64,000 nucleotides of DNA from Terrimonas ferruginea DSM 30193. GTDB lineage: Bacteria > Bacteroidota > Bacteroidia > Chitinophagales > Chitinophagaceae. Position numbers and translations under genes: made by a program. Position 1 is the stretch's first letter. Every line of letters starts with the position of its first letter. Location of the stretch: positions 1-64,000 of the forward strand of contig NZ_KE384401.1 of the NCBI RefSeq assembly GCF_000425585.1, read 5' to 3'. The notes beneath the pieces are model-generated. The model worked only from the letters and a program-made list of their open reading frames with translations. It was not told where the DNA came from and made no database searches. This document shows, in pieces, positions 53,218 through 61,934 of this stretch.

Positions 53218-53658
53218 ATGCCAAACAACCATTTTAAAAGAGGCGAGCTTTACAGCTTCATTACGGGAAAGGCGTCCATCGCCATTGCCCGCAGGTTGCA
53301 GAAGAAGTTCAACGGAGCCGGGCTCAATCTCACCATTGAGCAATGGAGTGTTTTGTATCACCTCTGGAAAGCGGATGGCATCAGCCAGCAGGAACTTTGC
53401 AAGGCCACCTTCCGCGATAAGCCCAGCATCACCCGCCTGGTAGACAACCTTGAAAAAGCCGGACTCGTTAAACGCGTTGCTTCTGAAAACGACCGCCGCA
53501 TCAATTGCATTTATCTTACCAAACAGGCGCAGAAGCTGCAACAGCAAAGCATGGACATCGCCGAAGAAACGCTCAACGAAGCGCTGGATACGGTAGACCC
53601 GGAAAAAATCGAAATATGTAAACAGGTATTGCAGGTGGTTTATGATAACCTTAAATAA
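53218..53658 (+). CDS. MarR family transcriptional regulator
   Basis: A 146-residue winged-helix regulator: GLNLTIEQWSVLYHLWKADGISQQELCKATFRDKPSITRLVDNLEKAGLVKR is the helix-turn-helix and wing. The ATG at 53218 sits right after a palindromic operator, so the gene probably represses itself and the divergent alpha/beta hydrolase. It is followed after 54 bases by an acyl-CoA dehydrogenase gene, which suggests a lipid- or acyl-related signal; this is inferred. Confidence 0.9.
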   Translation: MPNNHFKRGELYSFITGKASIAIARRLQKKFNGAGLNLTIEQWSVLYHLWKADGISQQELCKATFRDKPSITRLVDNLEKAGLVKRVASENDRRINCIYLTKQAQKLQQQSMDIAEETLNEALDTVDPEKIEICKQVLQVVYDNLK

Positions 53659-53712
53659 CCGCTGCAGTGATTTATAAACGATTGAATTTTTTAACCGCTT
53701 AATATTTTTGCC

Positions 53713-55506
53713 ATGAGTACCGCAACGCCCGCAAAAACAACCCTGAAGGGAGGTGAATGGCTGATCAAAGCATCGGCTCCCGGTGATACGTTTATCCCGG
53801 AAGAGTTTTCTGAAGAACAACGGATGATCCGCGACATGTGCGACCAGTTCCTGGACGCAGAAGTGTATCCGATCCTCGACAAGATCGACTCGCTCGAACC
53901 CGGTCTGATGAAATCACTGGTGACCAAAGCGGGCGAACAAGGTTTGCTGGCTACCTCTTTCCCCGAGGAATACGGCGGATTGGGTAAGGATTTTATTACG
54001 TCCACCATCATCAACGAATACCTCGGTGGGGGACATTCTTTTTCCGTCGCCATCGCCGCACACACCGGTATCGGTACACTGCCTATTCTTTATTTCGGTA
54101 CTCCTGAGCAGAAAGAAAAATATATTCCCAAGCTGATCACAGGCGAGTGGGCAGGTGCTTACGGTCTTACAGAACCCAACAGCGGCAGTGATGCCCTCGG
54201 GGCCAAGACCACCGCACGCCTCAGTGACGACGGTAAATATTACCTGCTCAACGGCCAGAAATGCTGGATCACCAACGGCGGTTTCGCTCAGGTATATACG
54301 GTATTTGCAAAGGTAGACGGCGATAAGTTTACCGGTTTCATTGTTGACCGCGGCACCGAAGGGTTCACACAAGGCCCCGAGGAACAGAAAATGGGCATCA
54401 AAGGTTCTTCTACCGTCCAGCTCTATTTCCAGGACGCAAAAGTGCCCGTGGAAAATGTATTGGGTGAAATTGGTAAGGGACATAAGATCGCGTTCAACAT
54501 TCTGAACATCGGTCGCCTGAAACTTTGCGCAGCAGCATTGGGTGGCGCCAAACGCGCGATCGGTACCAGCATTGAATACGCCCGCACTCGCGAGCAATTC
54601 AAACAACCGATTGCCAATTTTGGTGCTATTAAATACAAACTCGCCGAGATGGCGATCCGTGCTTTCGTGGCGGAATCGGCATTGTACCGTACCGCCGCAT
54701 GGGTGGATGAGAAAGAAAAAGAATTACTGGATGCAGGTCAGCCCTTTAATGAAGCATTGCTCGGCGCCGCTGAAGAATATGCGATAGAATGTGCCATTCT
54801 CAAAGTATATGGTAGTGAAGTACTGGATTATGTGGTGGACGAAGGCGTGCAGATCCACGGCGGCAACGGTTTCAGCGCCGAGTACAATATTTCCCGCGCT
54901 TACCGCGACAGCCGCATCAACCGCATTTACGAAGGTACCAACGAGATCAACCGCCTGCTCACACTCGATATGACCTTGAAACGCGCTATGCAGGGTCGCC
55001 TCAACCTGATGGGTCCCGCCATGGACGTGCAGAAAGAACTGATGAGCATTCCCGATTTCGGTGCGCAGGACGATGCCCCTTTTGCAGCGGAACAAAAACT
55101 CGTTGCCAACCTGAAAAAAGCAATCCTCGTAGCTGCCGGCGCCGCCGTACAGAAACTGATGGCGAAAGTGGAAACCGAACAGGAGATCCTGATGAATCTT
55201 GCAGACATGGCCATCGCCACTTTCAATGCGGAAAGCGTATTGCTGCGTGTGATGAAAATGCAGGAAGAAAAAGGAGAAGCGGCTACCGCGATTTACACCG
55301 ATATCATGCGCACCTATCTCTATGATGCTGCGGATGCGGTCAACAAAGCAGGAAGAGATGCCGTGAATTCTTTTGCCGAGGGAGATGAACAGCGAATGAT
55401 CCTGATGGGTATTAAACGTTTTACTAAAGCAGAGCCTTTCAATATTAAAGAAGCACGCCGCCGTATTGCCGACAAGATGATCGCCGACGGACGGTATAAT
55501 TTTTAA
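53713..55506 (+). CDS. Acyl-CoA dehydrogenase family protein
   Basis: A 597-residue FAD enzyme, longer than the usual 380 residues because of a C-terminal extension (about 430-597), as in the very-long-chain type. FAD/substrate segments are YGLTEPNSGSDALG and CWITNGGFAQVYTVFAKVD, and IYEGTNEINRLL near residue 415. It probably oxidises acyl-CoA in beta-oxidation or a related route. It follows the MarR gene on the same strand and overlaps the convergent next gene by four bases. Confidence 0.92.
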   Translation: MSTATPAKTTLKGGEWLIKASAPGDTFIPEEFSEEQRMIRDMCDQFLDAEVYPILDKIDSLEPGLMKSLVTKAGEQGLLATSFPEEYGGLGKDFITSTIINEYLGGGHSFSVAIAAHTGIGTLPILYFGTPEQKEKYIPKLITGEWAGAYGLTEPNSGSDALGAKTTARLSDDGKYYLLNGQKCWITNGGFAQVYTVFAKVDGDKFTGFIVDRGTEGFTQGPEEQKMGIKGSSTVQLYFQDAKVPVENVLGEIGKGHKIAFNILNIGRLKLCAAALGGAKRAIGTSIEYARTREQFKQPIANFGAIKYKLAEMAIRAFVAESALYRTAAWVDEKEKELLDAGQPFNEALLGAAEEYAIECAILKVYGSEVLDYVVDEGVQIHGGNGFSAEYNISRAYRDSRINRIYEGTNEINRLLTLDMTLKRAMQGRLNLMGPAMDVQKELMSIPDFGAQDDAPFAAEQKLVANLKKAILVAAGAAVQKLMAKVETEQEILMNLADMAIATFNAESVLLRVMKMQEEKGEAATAIYTDIMRTYLYDAADAVNKAGRDAVNSFAEGDEQRMILMGIKRFTKAEPFNIKEARRRIADKMIADGRYNF

Positions 55507-56264
55507 AGGAACTGGTTAAATTGTTCACGCGGAAACAGAGCTGCCTCCAATGAGGTGGCTCTTTTCATTGGCTGTTGCCCGTAGATCATGTTTAATTCCC
55601 TGCGGGTGATCTGCAGTTCGCGCAGCCGCCGTACCCTTCCGGCTTCAAAGAATAAACCGACGGCAAAGAATCCCGAGCTGAGCAGTGATGCCATGAAGTA
55701 GATAATCAATACATCGGCCGGTGAACTTCCTTTGATGAGGAAGAAGATAATATACAACATCGTATAACAGCCGAACCCGAACAACAATGATGCGGACATG
55801 AAAGCTTTGCCAGTCGAGCGCTGGCGATGAACGGCAACGCGGATATGCTGCCAGGTAAGAATGGCCGTAAATACCAGGCATAAGAAATGCGCCGGTGCAA
55901 TTGTGTAAAGCGTGGTGTGACGGTTGTAACCATGTATGCTGATCATTACAGCCGTGTAGGCAAGGCATATTGCAAATGATATAGCTATAACGCGTTTGAA
56001 TCTTTTCGACGAAGGCATATAAACCAGAAACAGCAGCATCAGCAGGTTATCAAACAGGTTGTTGGTGACATAGCACCACTCACGGAATGCTGTATTTAAT
56101 GGAATAAAATCTATTGAACACAGGTTGAAAAGCAACGTAAGCAGGAAGTAAATGCCGAGTGCAGGAAATGTCTGGTAGGAAACGAGACGGTATACCAGGA
56201 TAAACAACAGCGGCACCACTGTTACAATAGAAGAAAAGATGCCCATTATGTCGTTACCATTCAT
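55503..56264 (-). CDS. Seven-helix membrane protein, unrecognised
   Basis: A 253-residue membrane protein with about seven hydrophobic segments (first IVTVVPLLFILVYRLV, last FMASLLSSGFFAVGLFF) and a short basic cytoplasmic tail (RVRRLRELQITRRELNMIYG). The layout recalls 7TM sensor modules of Bacteroidota signalling proteins, but no kinase or output domain follows. I cannot name the family. An ATG six codons later is also possible. Confidence 0.65.
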   Translation of the reverse strand: MNGNDIMGIFSSIVTVVPLLFILVYRLVSYQTFPALGIYFLLTLLFNLCSIDFIPLNTAFREWCYVTNNLFDNLLMLLFLVYMPSSKRFKRVIAISFAICLAYTAVMISIHGYNRHTTLYTIAPAHFLCLVFTAILTWQHIRVAVHRQRSTGKAFMSASLLFGFGCYTMLYIIFFLIKGSSPADVLIIYFMASLLSSGFFAVGLFFEAGRVRRLRELQITRRELNMIYGQQPMKRATSLEAALFPREQFNQFL

Positions 56265-56454
56265 GTTATTCGTTTTTCTGATAGGATAAGGTTAGATCGC
56301 CCGCAAAAACTTGCAATCCTATGCAATGATAACGCAATACTGGCGTCCATAGTACTAAAAACGAATGTCTTATATAAAATCGGGTAAAACCTTGTGACCC
56401 CTCCGTATTTATACGCAAACAGTTTTTCAGGTGTTTTTATGTTACTTTGACGTG

Positions 56455-57609
56455 ATGATACGATGTATGCTTCTTTGTTGTTTGCTGTCGCTCTCCAAAT
56501 TGTTCGCGCAGCCCGTTTTTATTTCAGGACAAACCACCGGTGATTATCCCTATCTCGATTATGGTCTTGGTGAAGACCGTTTAGGCGGAGCCAAGATGAC
56601 TTACCTCGATACCGCTGTGCGTGTCCGCGTTGTCGACAGCGTCAGATCGACTTATAAAGTTCAGTTGTCAACCAATCATTTTGCTTACCTGCCAAAGCAG
56701 CATTTCCGCAGGGATACAGCGGTTTGGAAGCCTTACCATCTCACCGGCAGTTGGCATGTATCGGGTGATGATCGTTATGATTATGTAAAGATCGGTTTGG
56801 ATGAACGACTGCCTTATACAAGCAGACAGGAAATCTCGCCTTCAAGAATTGTGGTGGATATTTTTGGTGCTACCAGCAACACGAATTGGGTCACACAATT
56901 GAAGACCGTTAAAGAAATAAAGAACGTTTATCACGAGCAAATTGACGATGATGTTTTTCGCGTGATCATCGAATTGCAGCACCCGACACATTGGGGCCAT
57001 TCTGTGTATTATGAAGGCCGCCGGCTGGTCGTCCGCATAAAACAGCAACCGAAAAGTCTCAAACTCAAAAACCTCAAAATAGCCATCGATGCCGGTCACG
57101 GCGGTAGTAATACCGGCGCGCGCGGCCTGCAGACAGGCATCCTCGAAAAAGATTATACTTTGCTGATGGCGAAGGCGTTGCAGGAAGAATTGACAAAGAA
57201 AGGCGCCGAAGTTTTCATGACCCGTTCCACCGATACTACTTTGTCGATGAATGAAAGGCTGGCCCTCGTGCAGGGTTCCCAACCCGATCTGCTGATCAGC
57301 ATTCACCTGAATTCGTCGGGTCGCGCCACAGTAAAAGGCACCAGTACCTATTACCGCTATATCGGCTTCCGGCCCTTGTCAACGGCAGTATTGAATGAAA
57401 TGTATAAACTGGATCTTGCCGACTTTGGCAATATCGGGAGTTTCAATTTTACGCTGAATGGCGCTACAGATTTTCCCAATACCCTGGTAGAAGTGGCTTT
57501 TCTTAGCAATGCGGAGGATGAAGCGAGAATCCGGGACGAAAAATTTCAGAAGAATGTGGGCCGCCAGATCCGCAAAGGGATCGAGCAATGGCTCAAAGGT
57601 ATTCGTTGA
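56455..57609 (+). CDS. N-acetylmuramoyl-L-alanine amidase
   Basis: A 384-residue exported amidase that cuts the sugar-peptide link of peptidoglycan. The signal peptide (MIRCMLLCCLLSLSKLFAQ) is followed by an AMIN-like region (about 115-205, RIVVDIFGATSNTNWVT). The Amidase_3 domain spans about 210-384, with the zinc ligands in IAIDAGHGGSNTGARG, EKDYTLLMAKAL and LLISIHLNSS, and the catalytic Glu in TLVEVAFLSNAEDEA. It begins with ATG at 56455. The cytochrome gene converges with it, three bases apart. Confidence 0.92.
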   Translation: MIRCMLLCCLLSLSKLFAQPVFISGQTTGDYPYLDYGLGEDRLGGAKMTYLDTAVRVRVVDSVRSTYKVQLSTNHFAYLPKQHFRRDTAVWKPYHLTGSWHVSGDDRYDYVKIGLDERLPYTSRQEISPSRIVVDIFGATSNTNWVTQLKTVKEIKNVYHEQIDDDVFRVIIELQHPTHWGHSVYYEGRRLVVRIKQQPKSLKLKNLKIAIDAGHGGSNTGARGLQTGILEKDYTLLMAKALQEELTKKGAEVFMTRSTDTTLSMNERLALVQGSQPDLLISIHLNSSGRATVKGTSTYYRYIGFRPLSTAVLNEMYKLDLADFGNIGSFNFTLNGATDFPNTLVEVAFLSNAEDEARIRDEKFQKNVGRQIRKGIEQWLKGIR

Positions 57610-57612
57610 TCG

Positions 57613-58005
57613 TTACATGCCTGCGGGATAAGGATCGCCGCGATGGCAGGTATTGCAGGTCACTACATTCAGATAGGCCGGATGTTTGGTGCGGTCGTAG
57701 TAGAAATAATCCCTGTTGATAGAGATCGTCAGGCGGATCATTTTGCGTCCTTCTTCTTTCATCTGATTATCGTCTGCAGCGTAGTCGAGACTGTCTTTGA
57801 TGGTTTTATGCGGTGAATGGCAGAAGGAACAGGAGACTCCGAGCGCCTTGTTGTAGGTCTGCATCAGGCTGTCCAGCGCTTTATCACTGATGTCTTTTGG
57901 CAATACCTTCAGGTTGCGGGCGGGTCGGTCGAGCCGGCCGGCGGCTACGCCGGCAATCACCAGCAGGCTGAGAATCCCTATCACTTTCCATTGAGTCAGT
58001 TTCAT
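57613..58005 (-). CDS. Small dihaem c-type cytochrome
   Basis: A 130-residue exported cytochrome with two CxxCH haem sites: C59-H63 (CSFCH) and C117-H121 (CNTCH). The N-terminal hydrophobic segment (IGILSLLVIAGVAAG) is a signal or anchor. The pattern with a long spacer between the sites matches the photosynthetic-reaction-centre cytochrome-like family that is common in non-phototrophic Bacteroidota. It carries electrons in the periplasm; the partner is unknown. Confidence 0.85.
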   Translation of the reverse strand: MKLTQWKVIGILSLLVIAGVAAGRLDRPARNLKVLPKDISDKALDSLMQTYNKALGVSCSFCHSPHKTIKDSLDYAADDNQMKEEGRKMIRLTISINRDYFYYDRTKHPAYLNVVTCNTCHRGDPYPAGM

Positions 58006-58117
58006 AATCAAATCAATTCTGGTTAATTACCGGACGACCGGTGTATCGTAAAGGTGGCGTTAAAATAACAATTGTTTGGACGTCAGCGCGGAAATTCCGC
58101 ATCCCGGAAGCGCATTT

Positions 58118-58150
58118 TTTGCAAAACCTACCGGCCTTTCAGTACCTTTG
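58118..58150 (+). promoter_or_regulatory. Consensus promoter of korB
   Basis: TTTG (58118-58121), 21 bases, TACCTTTG (58143-58150), 17 bases before the ATG at 58167. A full match to the Bacteroidota consensus. Confidence 0.75.
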
Positions 58151-58166
58151 CAGGCAATATTTTATT

Positions 58167-59192
58167 ATGTCTGATGTAATTGCTGCGCCGTTGACGGCCA
58201 AAGATTTTGCGACGGACCAGGAAGTGCGCTGGTGCCCGGGTTGTGGTGACTATTCTATCCTGGCCCAGGTACAGAAGGTAATGCCCACGCTTGGCATTCC
58301 CCGTGAGAATGTGGTGATCATTTCGGGTATCGGCTGCAGCAGCCGTTTCCCTTATTACATGAATACCTACGGCATGCACTCGATCCATGGCCGTGCTACG
58401 GCTATTGCATCAGGATTGAAAGCCAGCCGTCCGGAACTGAGCGTATGGATCGTGACCGGCGACGGTGACAGTCTCAGCATCGGTGGTAACCACACCATCC
58501 ATTTGCTGCGCCGCAATTTCGACGTGAACGTGCTGATGTTCAACAACCAGATTTATGGCTTGACCAAGGGGCAATACTCACCTACTTCTGAAGAAAACAA
58601 GGTGACGAAGTCTACGCCGATGGGAAGTATCGACCATCCCTTCAATCCGCTGGCACTGGCGATGGGCGCGGATGCGAGTTTTGTGGCCCGCACTATGGAC
58701 CGCGACCCGAAGCACCTGCAGGCAATGTTGCTGCGTGCCAATCAACACAAGGGCGCATCTTTTCTCGAGATCTACCAGAACTGTAACATCTTCAACGATG
58801 GTGCATTTGAAATATTCACGGAGAAAGGCTCCAAGCCGGTAGAAACTTTATTTGTGGAAAACGGCAAACCGCTCACTTTTGGTGCAGCGGGAGAAAAAGG
58901 ACTTCGCCTCGATGGCTTTACGCCGAAAGTAGTTGACCTCAGCGAAGGCTTCAGCACCGACGACCTCTGGGTGCATGATGAAACAGATATTTACAAAGCA
59001 CAGATATTAACCCGCATTTTCGACGACCCGCGTTCGGAAGGGCACCTGCCTCGTCCGTTTGGTGTGTTCTATGCAAAAGAGCGCGCCTGTTATGAGGACA
59101 TGATGGCCATGCAACTGGAAGAAGCCAAATCACGCAAAACAGCGGATCTGGATGCGCTGCTGCGTGGTAAAGAGGTATGGACGATAGGATAA
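58167..59192 (+). CDS. korB: 2-oxoacid:ferredoxin oxidoreductase, beta (TPP) subunit
   Basis: A 341-residue TPP-binding subunit that with an alpha/gamma subunit oxidises a 2-oxoacid (probably 2-oxoglutarate) to its acyl-CoA and reduces ferredoxin. WCPGCGDYSI is the N-terminal Cys pair, GIGCSSRFPYYM follows, and GDGDSLSIGGNH the TPP-Mg site with the usual N downstream (MFNNQIYGLTKGQYSPTS). The ATG at 58167 sits 17 bases from a consensus promoter, so it starts its own transcript. The alpha subunit is not next to it on either side, which is unusual for this enzyme. Confidence 0.93.
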   Translation: MSDVIAAPLTAKDFATDQEVRWCPGCGDYSILAQVQKVMPTLGIPRENVVIISGIGCSSRFPYYMNTYGMHSIHGRATAIASGLKASRPELSVWIVTGDGDSLSIGGNHTIHLLRRNFDVNVLMFNNQIYGLTKGQYSPTSEENKVTKSTPMGSIDHPFNPLALAMGADASFVARTMDRDPKHLQAMLLRANQHKGASFLEIYQNCNIFNDGAFEIFTEKGSKPVETLFVENGKPLTFGAAGEKGLRLDGFTPKVVDLSEGFSTDDLWVHDETDIYKAQILTRIFDDPRSEGHLPRPFGVFYAKERACYEDMMAMQLEEAKSRKTADLDALLRGKEVWTIG

Positions 59193-59352
59193 TGTGAAAA
59201 TGTGCCCTTCCTCCGGAAGGGTTGATGTGGAAATGTGAAAAATGAAATACAATTGTAGTATTTCGGCGCTTATGTATTCTTCCACGACCTTATGGATATA
59301 GTACTCTCTATTTCCATTTCCACATTTTCATATTTGCACATTTACACATTCT
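59190..59352. repeat. GTGAAAAT-type 8-base arrays, inverted, between convergent genes
   Basis: AATGTGAAAATGTGCCC and GTTGATGTGGAAATGTG (about 59191-59238) face the inverse TTTCCACATTTTCATATTTG (about 59318-59337). They can form a long stem between the korB and JmjC-like ends and overlap the 3' end of the latter gene. Confidence 0.6.
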
Positions 59353-60226
59353 TTCGAAGCTCCGCTTCTGCATACTGAAACACTTTCTTCTTCTTATTCT
59401 CATACCACCATTTGGGAACGGTTTTTTTCATGAGTGTGTCGATGCTGCGCATGCCGAAGAGGTTCCAGGCACCGCGGAGTTTACCTGCGAGTGAGGGCTG
59501 CAAAGCGCGAAGGCTCATGGCAAATCCACTGTCGATATACTCCATGTGATGCCAGTAGCCTGCCGGCATAAACAAAGTGTCGCCGTGTTCCAGTATCGTT
59601 TCAAATCCATTGGCGAGTTTAAGCGCAGGAAATTTCTCGTAGTCTGGAGTGCCGTTGCCTTTATAATAATGGGAAAAATCAGCAAGGCTTAATACCTCGA
59701 AAGGTTTGCGGTAAAGCTTGTGCTGTTCTTCATAAGGAAAAAGCAAAACACGTTTTCTGCCGGCAAACTGTGTATGGAGAATATGCGACATATCGATGTC
59801 GAAATGCATATGGGTGATGCTGGTGGCTCCTCCTGTGAACAACATCGGGTATTTTTTTACAAAACCCTTCATCAGGTGTTCCGGCCAGGTGAAATCTTTT
59901 GTGAGTTGCGGTGCGTGATCAAAAATGTTGAAGAGGAAAATCCGCCATCCCGCCGGTCCCTGCCTGATCATGTCGATGTACTCACCGAATGTTTTATAAT
60001 CATCGGCTGTATTGATAGGTGTGTAGGCATCGCTTTTCACATTATTGTATAGCGGAACGCGCTGATCACCTACCAGCTCTTTAAAATAATCCCAGTTCCA
60101 TTTTGTATAGGCAGGCCAATCGTGTGATAAATTCTTTATGATCAGAGGTTGTCCACTATTATAAAAATCCTTTTTAAAGACGGCCTGCGAAATGGAATCA
60201 ACTGTTGTAACCGGCTTCAATTGCAT
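59342..60226 (-). CDS. JmjC/cupin-like hydroxylase family protein
   Basis: A 294-residue cupin_8/JmjC-type protein. The likely Fe(II) ligands are in THMHFDIDMSH and, late, GYWHHMEYID; AGRKRVLLFPYEEQHKLY is the typical strand after the first. Proteins of this group use Fe(II) and 2-oxoglutarate to hydroxylate proteins or small molecules; the substrate is unknown. It has no signal peptide, so it acts in the cytoplasm. The 5' side abuts arrays of TCAAAAG units. Confidence 0.85.
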   Translation of the reverse strand: MQLKPVTTVDSISQAVFKKDFYNSGQPLIIKNLSHDWPAYTKWNWDYFKELVGDQRVPLYNNVKSDAYTPINTADDYKTFGEYIDMIRQGPAGWRIFLFNIFDHAPQLTKDFTWPEHLMKGFVKKYPMLFTGGATSITHMHFDIDMSHILHTQFAGRKRVLLFPYEEQHKLYRKPFEVLSLADFSHYYKGNGTPDYEKFPALKLANGFETILEHGDTLFMPAGYWHHMEYIDSGFAMSLRALQPSLAGKLRGAWNLFGMRSIDTLMKKTVPKWWYENKKKKVFQYAEAELRKNV

Positions 60227-60240
60227 GACAGTGATTTAAA

Positions 60241-60358
60241 ATAATTCAAAAGTCAAAAGGCAAAATTCAAAATTAAAAGCTTGCAGTGATGATAAATGAG
60301 CTGGTGATTCCTGGATTGTTTTTGACTTTTTACTTTTGAATTTTGACTTTTCCCGTAC
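60241..60358. repeat. TCAAAAG / TTTTGAC arrays, inverted, 5' of the JmjC-like and YrdC-type genes
   Basis: AATTCAAAAGTCAAAAGG (60242-60260) and AATTCAAAATTAAAAG (about 60264-60279) face TTTTTGACTTTTTACTTTTG (60327-60346), with about 45 unique bases between. They lie in the divergent promoter region. Confidence 0.65.
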
Positions 60359-60433
60359 GTACAAAGATAGGAAAGCCTTATTGATCTGTTTTTTTAAGAA
60401 AAATTTTTACAAAATCGGTTGTAATTTCAAGCT

Positions 60434-61042
60434 ATGTTATTATCTGTTCATCCCGATAATCCGCAACCCCGCCTCATCAGCCGAATAGTGGAAACACTGG
60501 AGCAAGGCGGCATCATTATTTATCCTACTGACACGATTTACGGCCTTGGCTGTGATATCCTGCAACATAAAGCGGTGGAAAAGATCTGCCGTATCAAACA
60601 GGTAGATCCGAAAAAGGCGCAATTATCGTTTATCTGCAACGATCTCAGTCACCTGAGTGAGTATGCAAAGCAGATGCCGACTTCTACTTTCCGTTTGTTA
60701 AAGGAATATCTTCCCGGCCCGTATACGTTTATCCTGCCTGCCAGTAAGATGGTGCCGAAAATTTTACAGAGCAAAAAAGATACGATTGGCCTGCGTATTC
60801 CCGACAACCGCATTGCACTGGCCATTACGGCGGCCCTCGGCCGGCCTATTCTAAGCGCCTCACTGCCGGGTGATATGGTCGAAGATTATACCGACCCCGA
60901 GATCATGCAGGAAAATTTTGGCAACGAAGTAGACATAGTTGTCGATGGCGGCATTGGCGGAATCACCCCGTCAACGATCATTGATTGCACCGGACCATCA
61001 TATGAGTTGGTGAGGCAGGGAGCCGGCGAGTGGAATGAGTAG
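60434..61042 (+). CDS. Sua5/YciO/YrdC family protein
   Basis: A 202-residue YrdC-fold protein. The nucleotide/RNA groove is marked by IIIYPTDTIYGLGCDI, KRI-type IKQVDPKKAQLSFI and LPASKMVPKIL, then IGLRIPDNRIALAI and PILSASLPGD. Members make threonylcarbamoyl-AMP for t6A37 of tRNA (TsaC/Sua5) or are YciO-type proteins of less certain role; the sequence fits either. No Sua5 C-terminal domain is present. A strong terminator follows at 61165-61197. Confidence 0.88.
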   Translation: MLLSVHPDNPQPRLISRIVETLEQGGIIIYPTDTIYGLGCDILQHKAVEKICRIKQVDPKKAQLSFICNDLSHLSEYAKQMPTSTFRLLKEYLPGPYTFILPASKMVPKILQSKKDTIGLRIPDNRIALAITAALGRPILSASLPGDMVEDYTDPEIMQENFGNEVDIVVDGGIGGITPSTIIDCTGPSYELVRQGAGEWNE

Positions 61043-61164
61043 TATTTTGCTGCTAATAGGTTTTAATACTGCGAAGCCTGCCCGAGGTTCGGGCGCACTG
61101 TTATAAATAAGCATCCCATTTTCACATTTCCACATCCAGCCGGAGGCGGGCACATTTCCACATC

Positions 61165-61197
61165 AGAAAGCACCGCCCCTGGGCGGTGCTTTCTTTT
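61165..61197 (+). terminator. Strong terminator between convergent genes
   Basis: A 14-base stem (AGAAAGCACCGCCC at 61165-61178 with GGGCGGTGCTTTCT at 61181-61194), minimal loop, then TTT. It ends the YrdC-type transcript and could also serve the convergent gene whose stop codon is at 61196-61198. Confidence 0.85.
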
Positions 61198-61492
61198 AAC
61201 GGTGGCGGCGATTATGTTTGAACCGGTATACTTCACGGCTGTGATGTTTTTTCATCTTGCGGATTTTATGTCTTTCATACGGTGTTATGTGTCCGTCACG
61301 GCGCGCCATTCTTTCGGTGCGGTTGATGTGTTGTTGTTGGCGGACGAGATGATGCGTTTCCCCGCGGGTCAATGCTCCGCTGCGATGCCCCTGCACCACA
61401 CGATCACGATTAACACGATCACGCGGACCTTGTGCAGAAACAGAAGCGGTGATCAATACCAGCGAAAGCGACAGGAATAAAATCTTTTTCAT
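61196..61492 (-). CDS. Secreted small His/Arg-rich basic protein
   Basis: A 98-residue exported protein: signal peptide (MKKILFLSLSLVLITASVSA) and a very basic mature part rich in Arg, His and Lys (ERMARRDGHITPYERHKIRKM, ending in KHNRRHR). Similar small basic periplasmic proteins are found next to envelope genes in Bacteroidota. I know no function; metal or anion binding is possible from composition only. It is convergent with the YrdC-type gene, and an array island lies upstream. Confidence 0.7.
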   Translation of the reverse strand: MKKILFLSLSLVLITASVSAQGPRDRVNRDRVVQGHRSGALTRGETHHLVRQQQHINRTERMARRDGHITPYERHKIRKMKKHHSREVYRFKHNRRHR

Positions 61493-61934
61493 AGCTACTT
61501 TTTTAGGTGAATCAAATCGGTTTGCAGTAGTATGACAGCGGGTTTTTATCGACGTTTAGCTGATAAGGAAACTTTAACATCGTGAATCGTCAATGGTGAA
61601 TCGTCAATAGAGTCCCCTGGTTCGTGTATACATGAACCAAAGTCGGAAGATTTTAAACCCTGTCAATCCGACATCACGCCACCGTTGGTCTCCAGACCAA
61701 CGGGCCTGCTCATGGTTGAGTTATGCAGGAAGTTGGCCTTAACCTATCAAAGCAACCTGACGCTTGCTCGTTGGTCGGGAAACCAACAAGGGCGCTACCT
61801 TCTACCTCACGCCGCCATTACGTTTAAGAATGAAAAGCGACTCTTGGGGATAAACGTTCCGAACAGTTATGGTGTATACACGAACCAGGGAGTTGGCAGC
61901 GTGTGGTGCCGGATGTTTACTTATAACTTAATAC
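61493..61934. other. Palindrome-rich gap without a gene
   Basis: This gap of about 440 bases holds GTGAATCGTCAATGG-type units (about 61581-61608), a degenerate 28-base GGTTCGT palindrome (61615-61642), and an exact 10-2-10 palindrome around TTGGTCTCCAGACCAA (61682-61703). It also holds GTTGGT-6-ACCAAC (61770-61787), a half-copy of the GGTTCGT palindrome (61872-61890), and AACTTAATACTTACAAC (61923-61939). The unique parts show no protein-like frame. It looks like a landing zone for palindromic elements. Confidence 0.65.
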
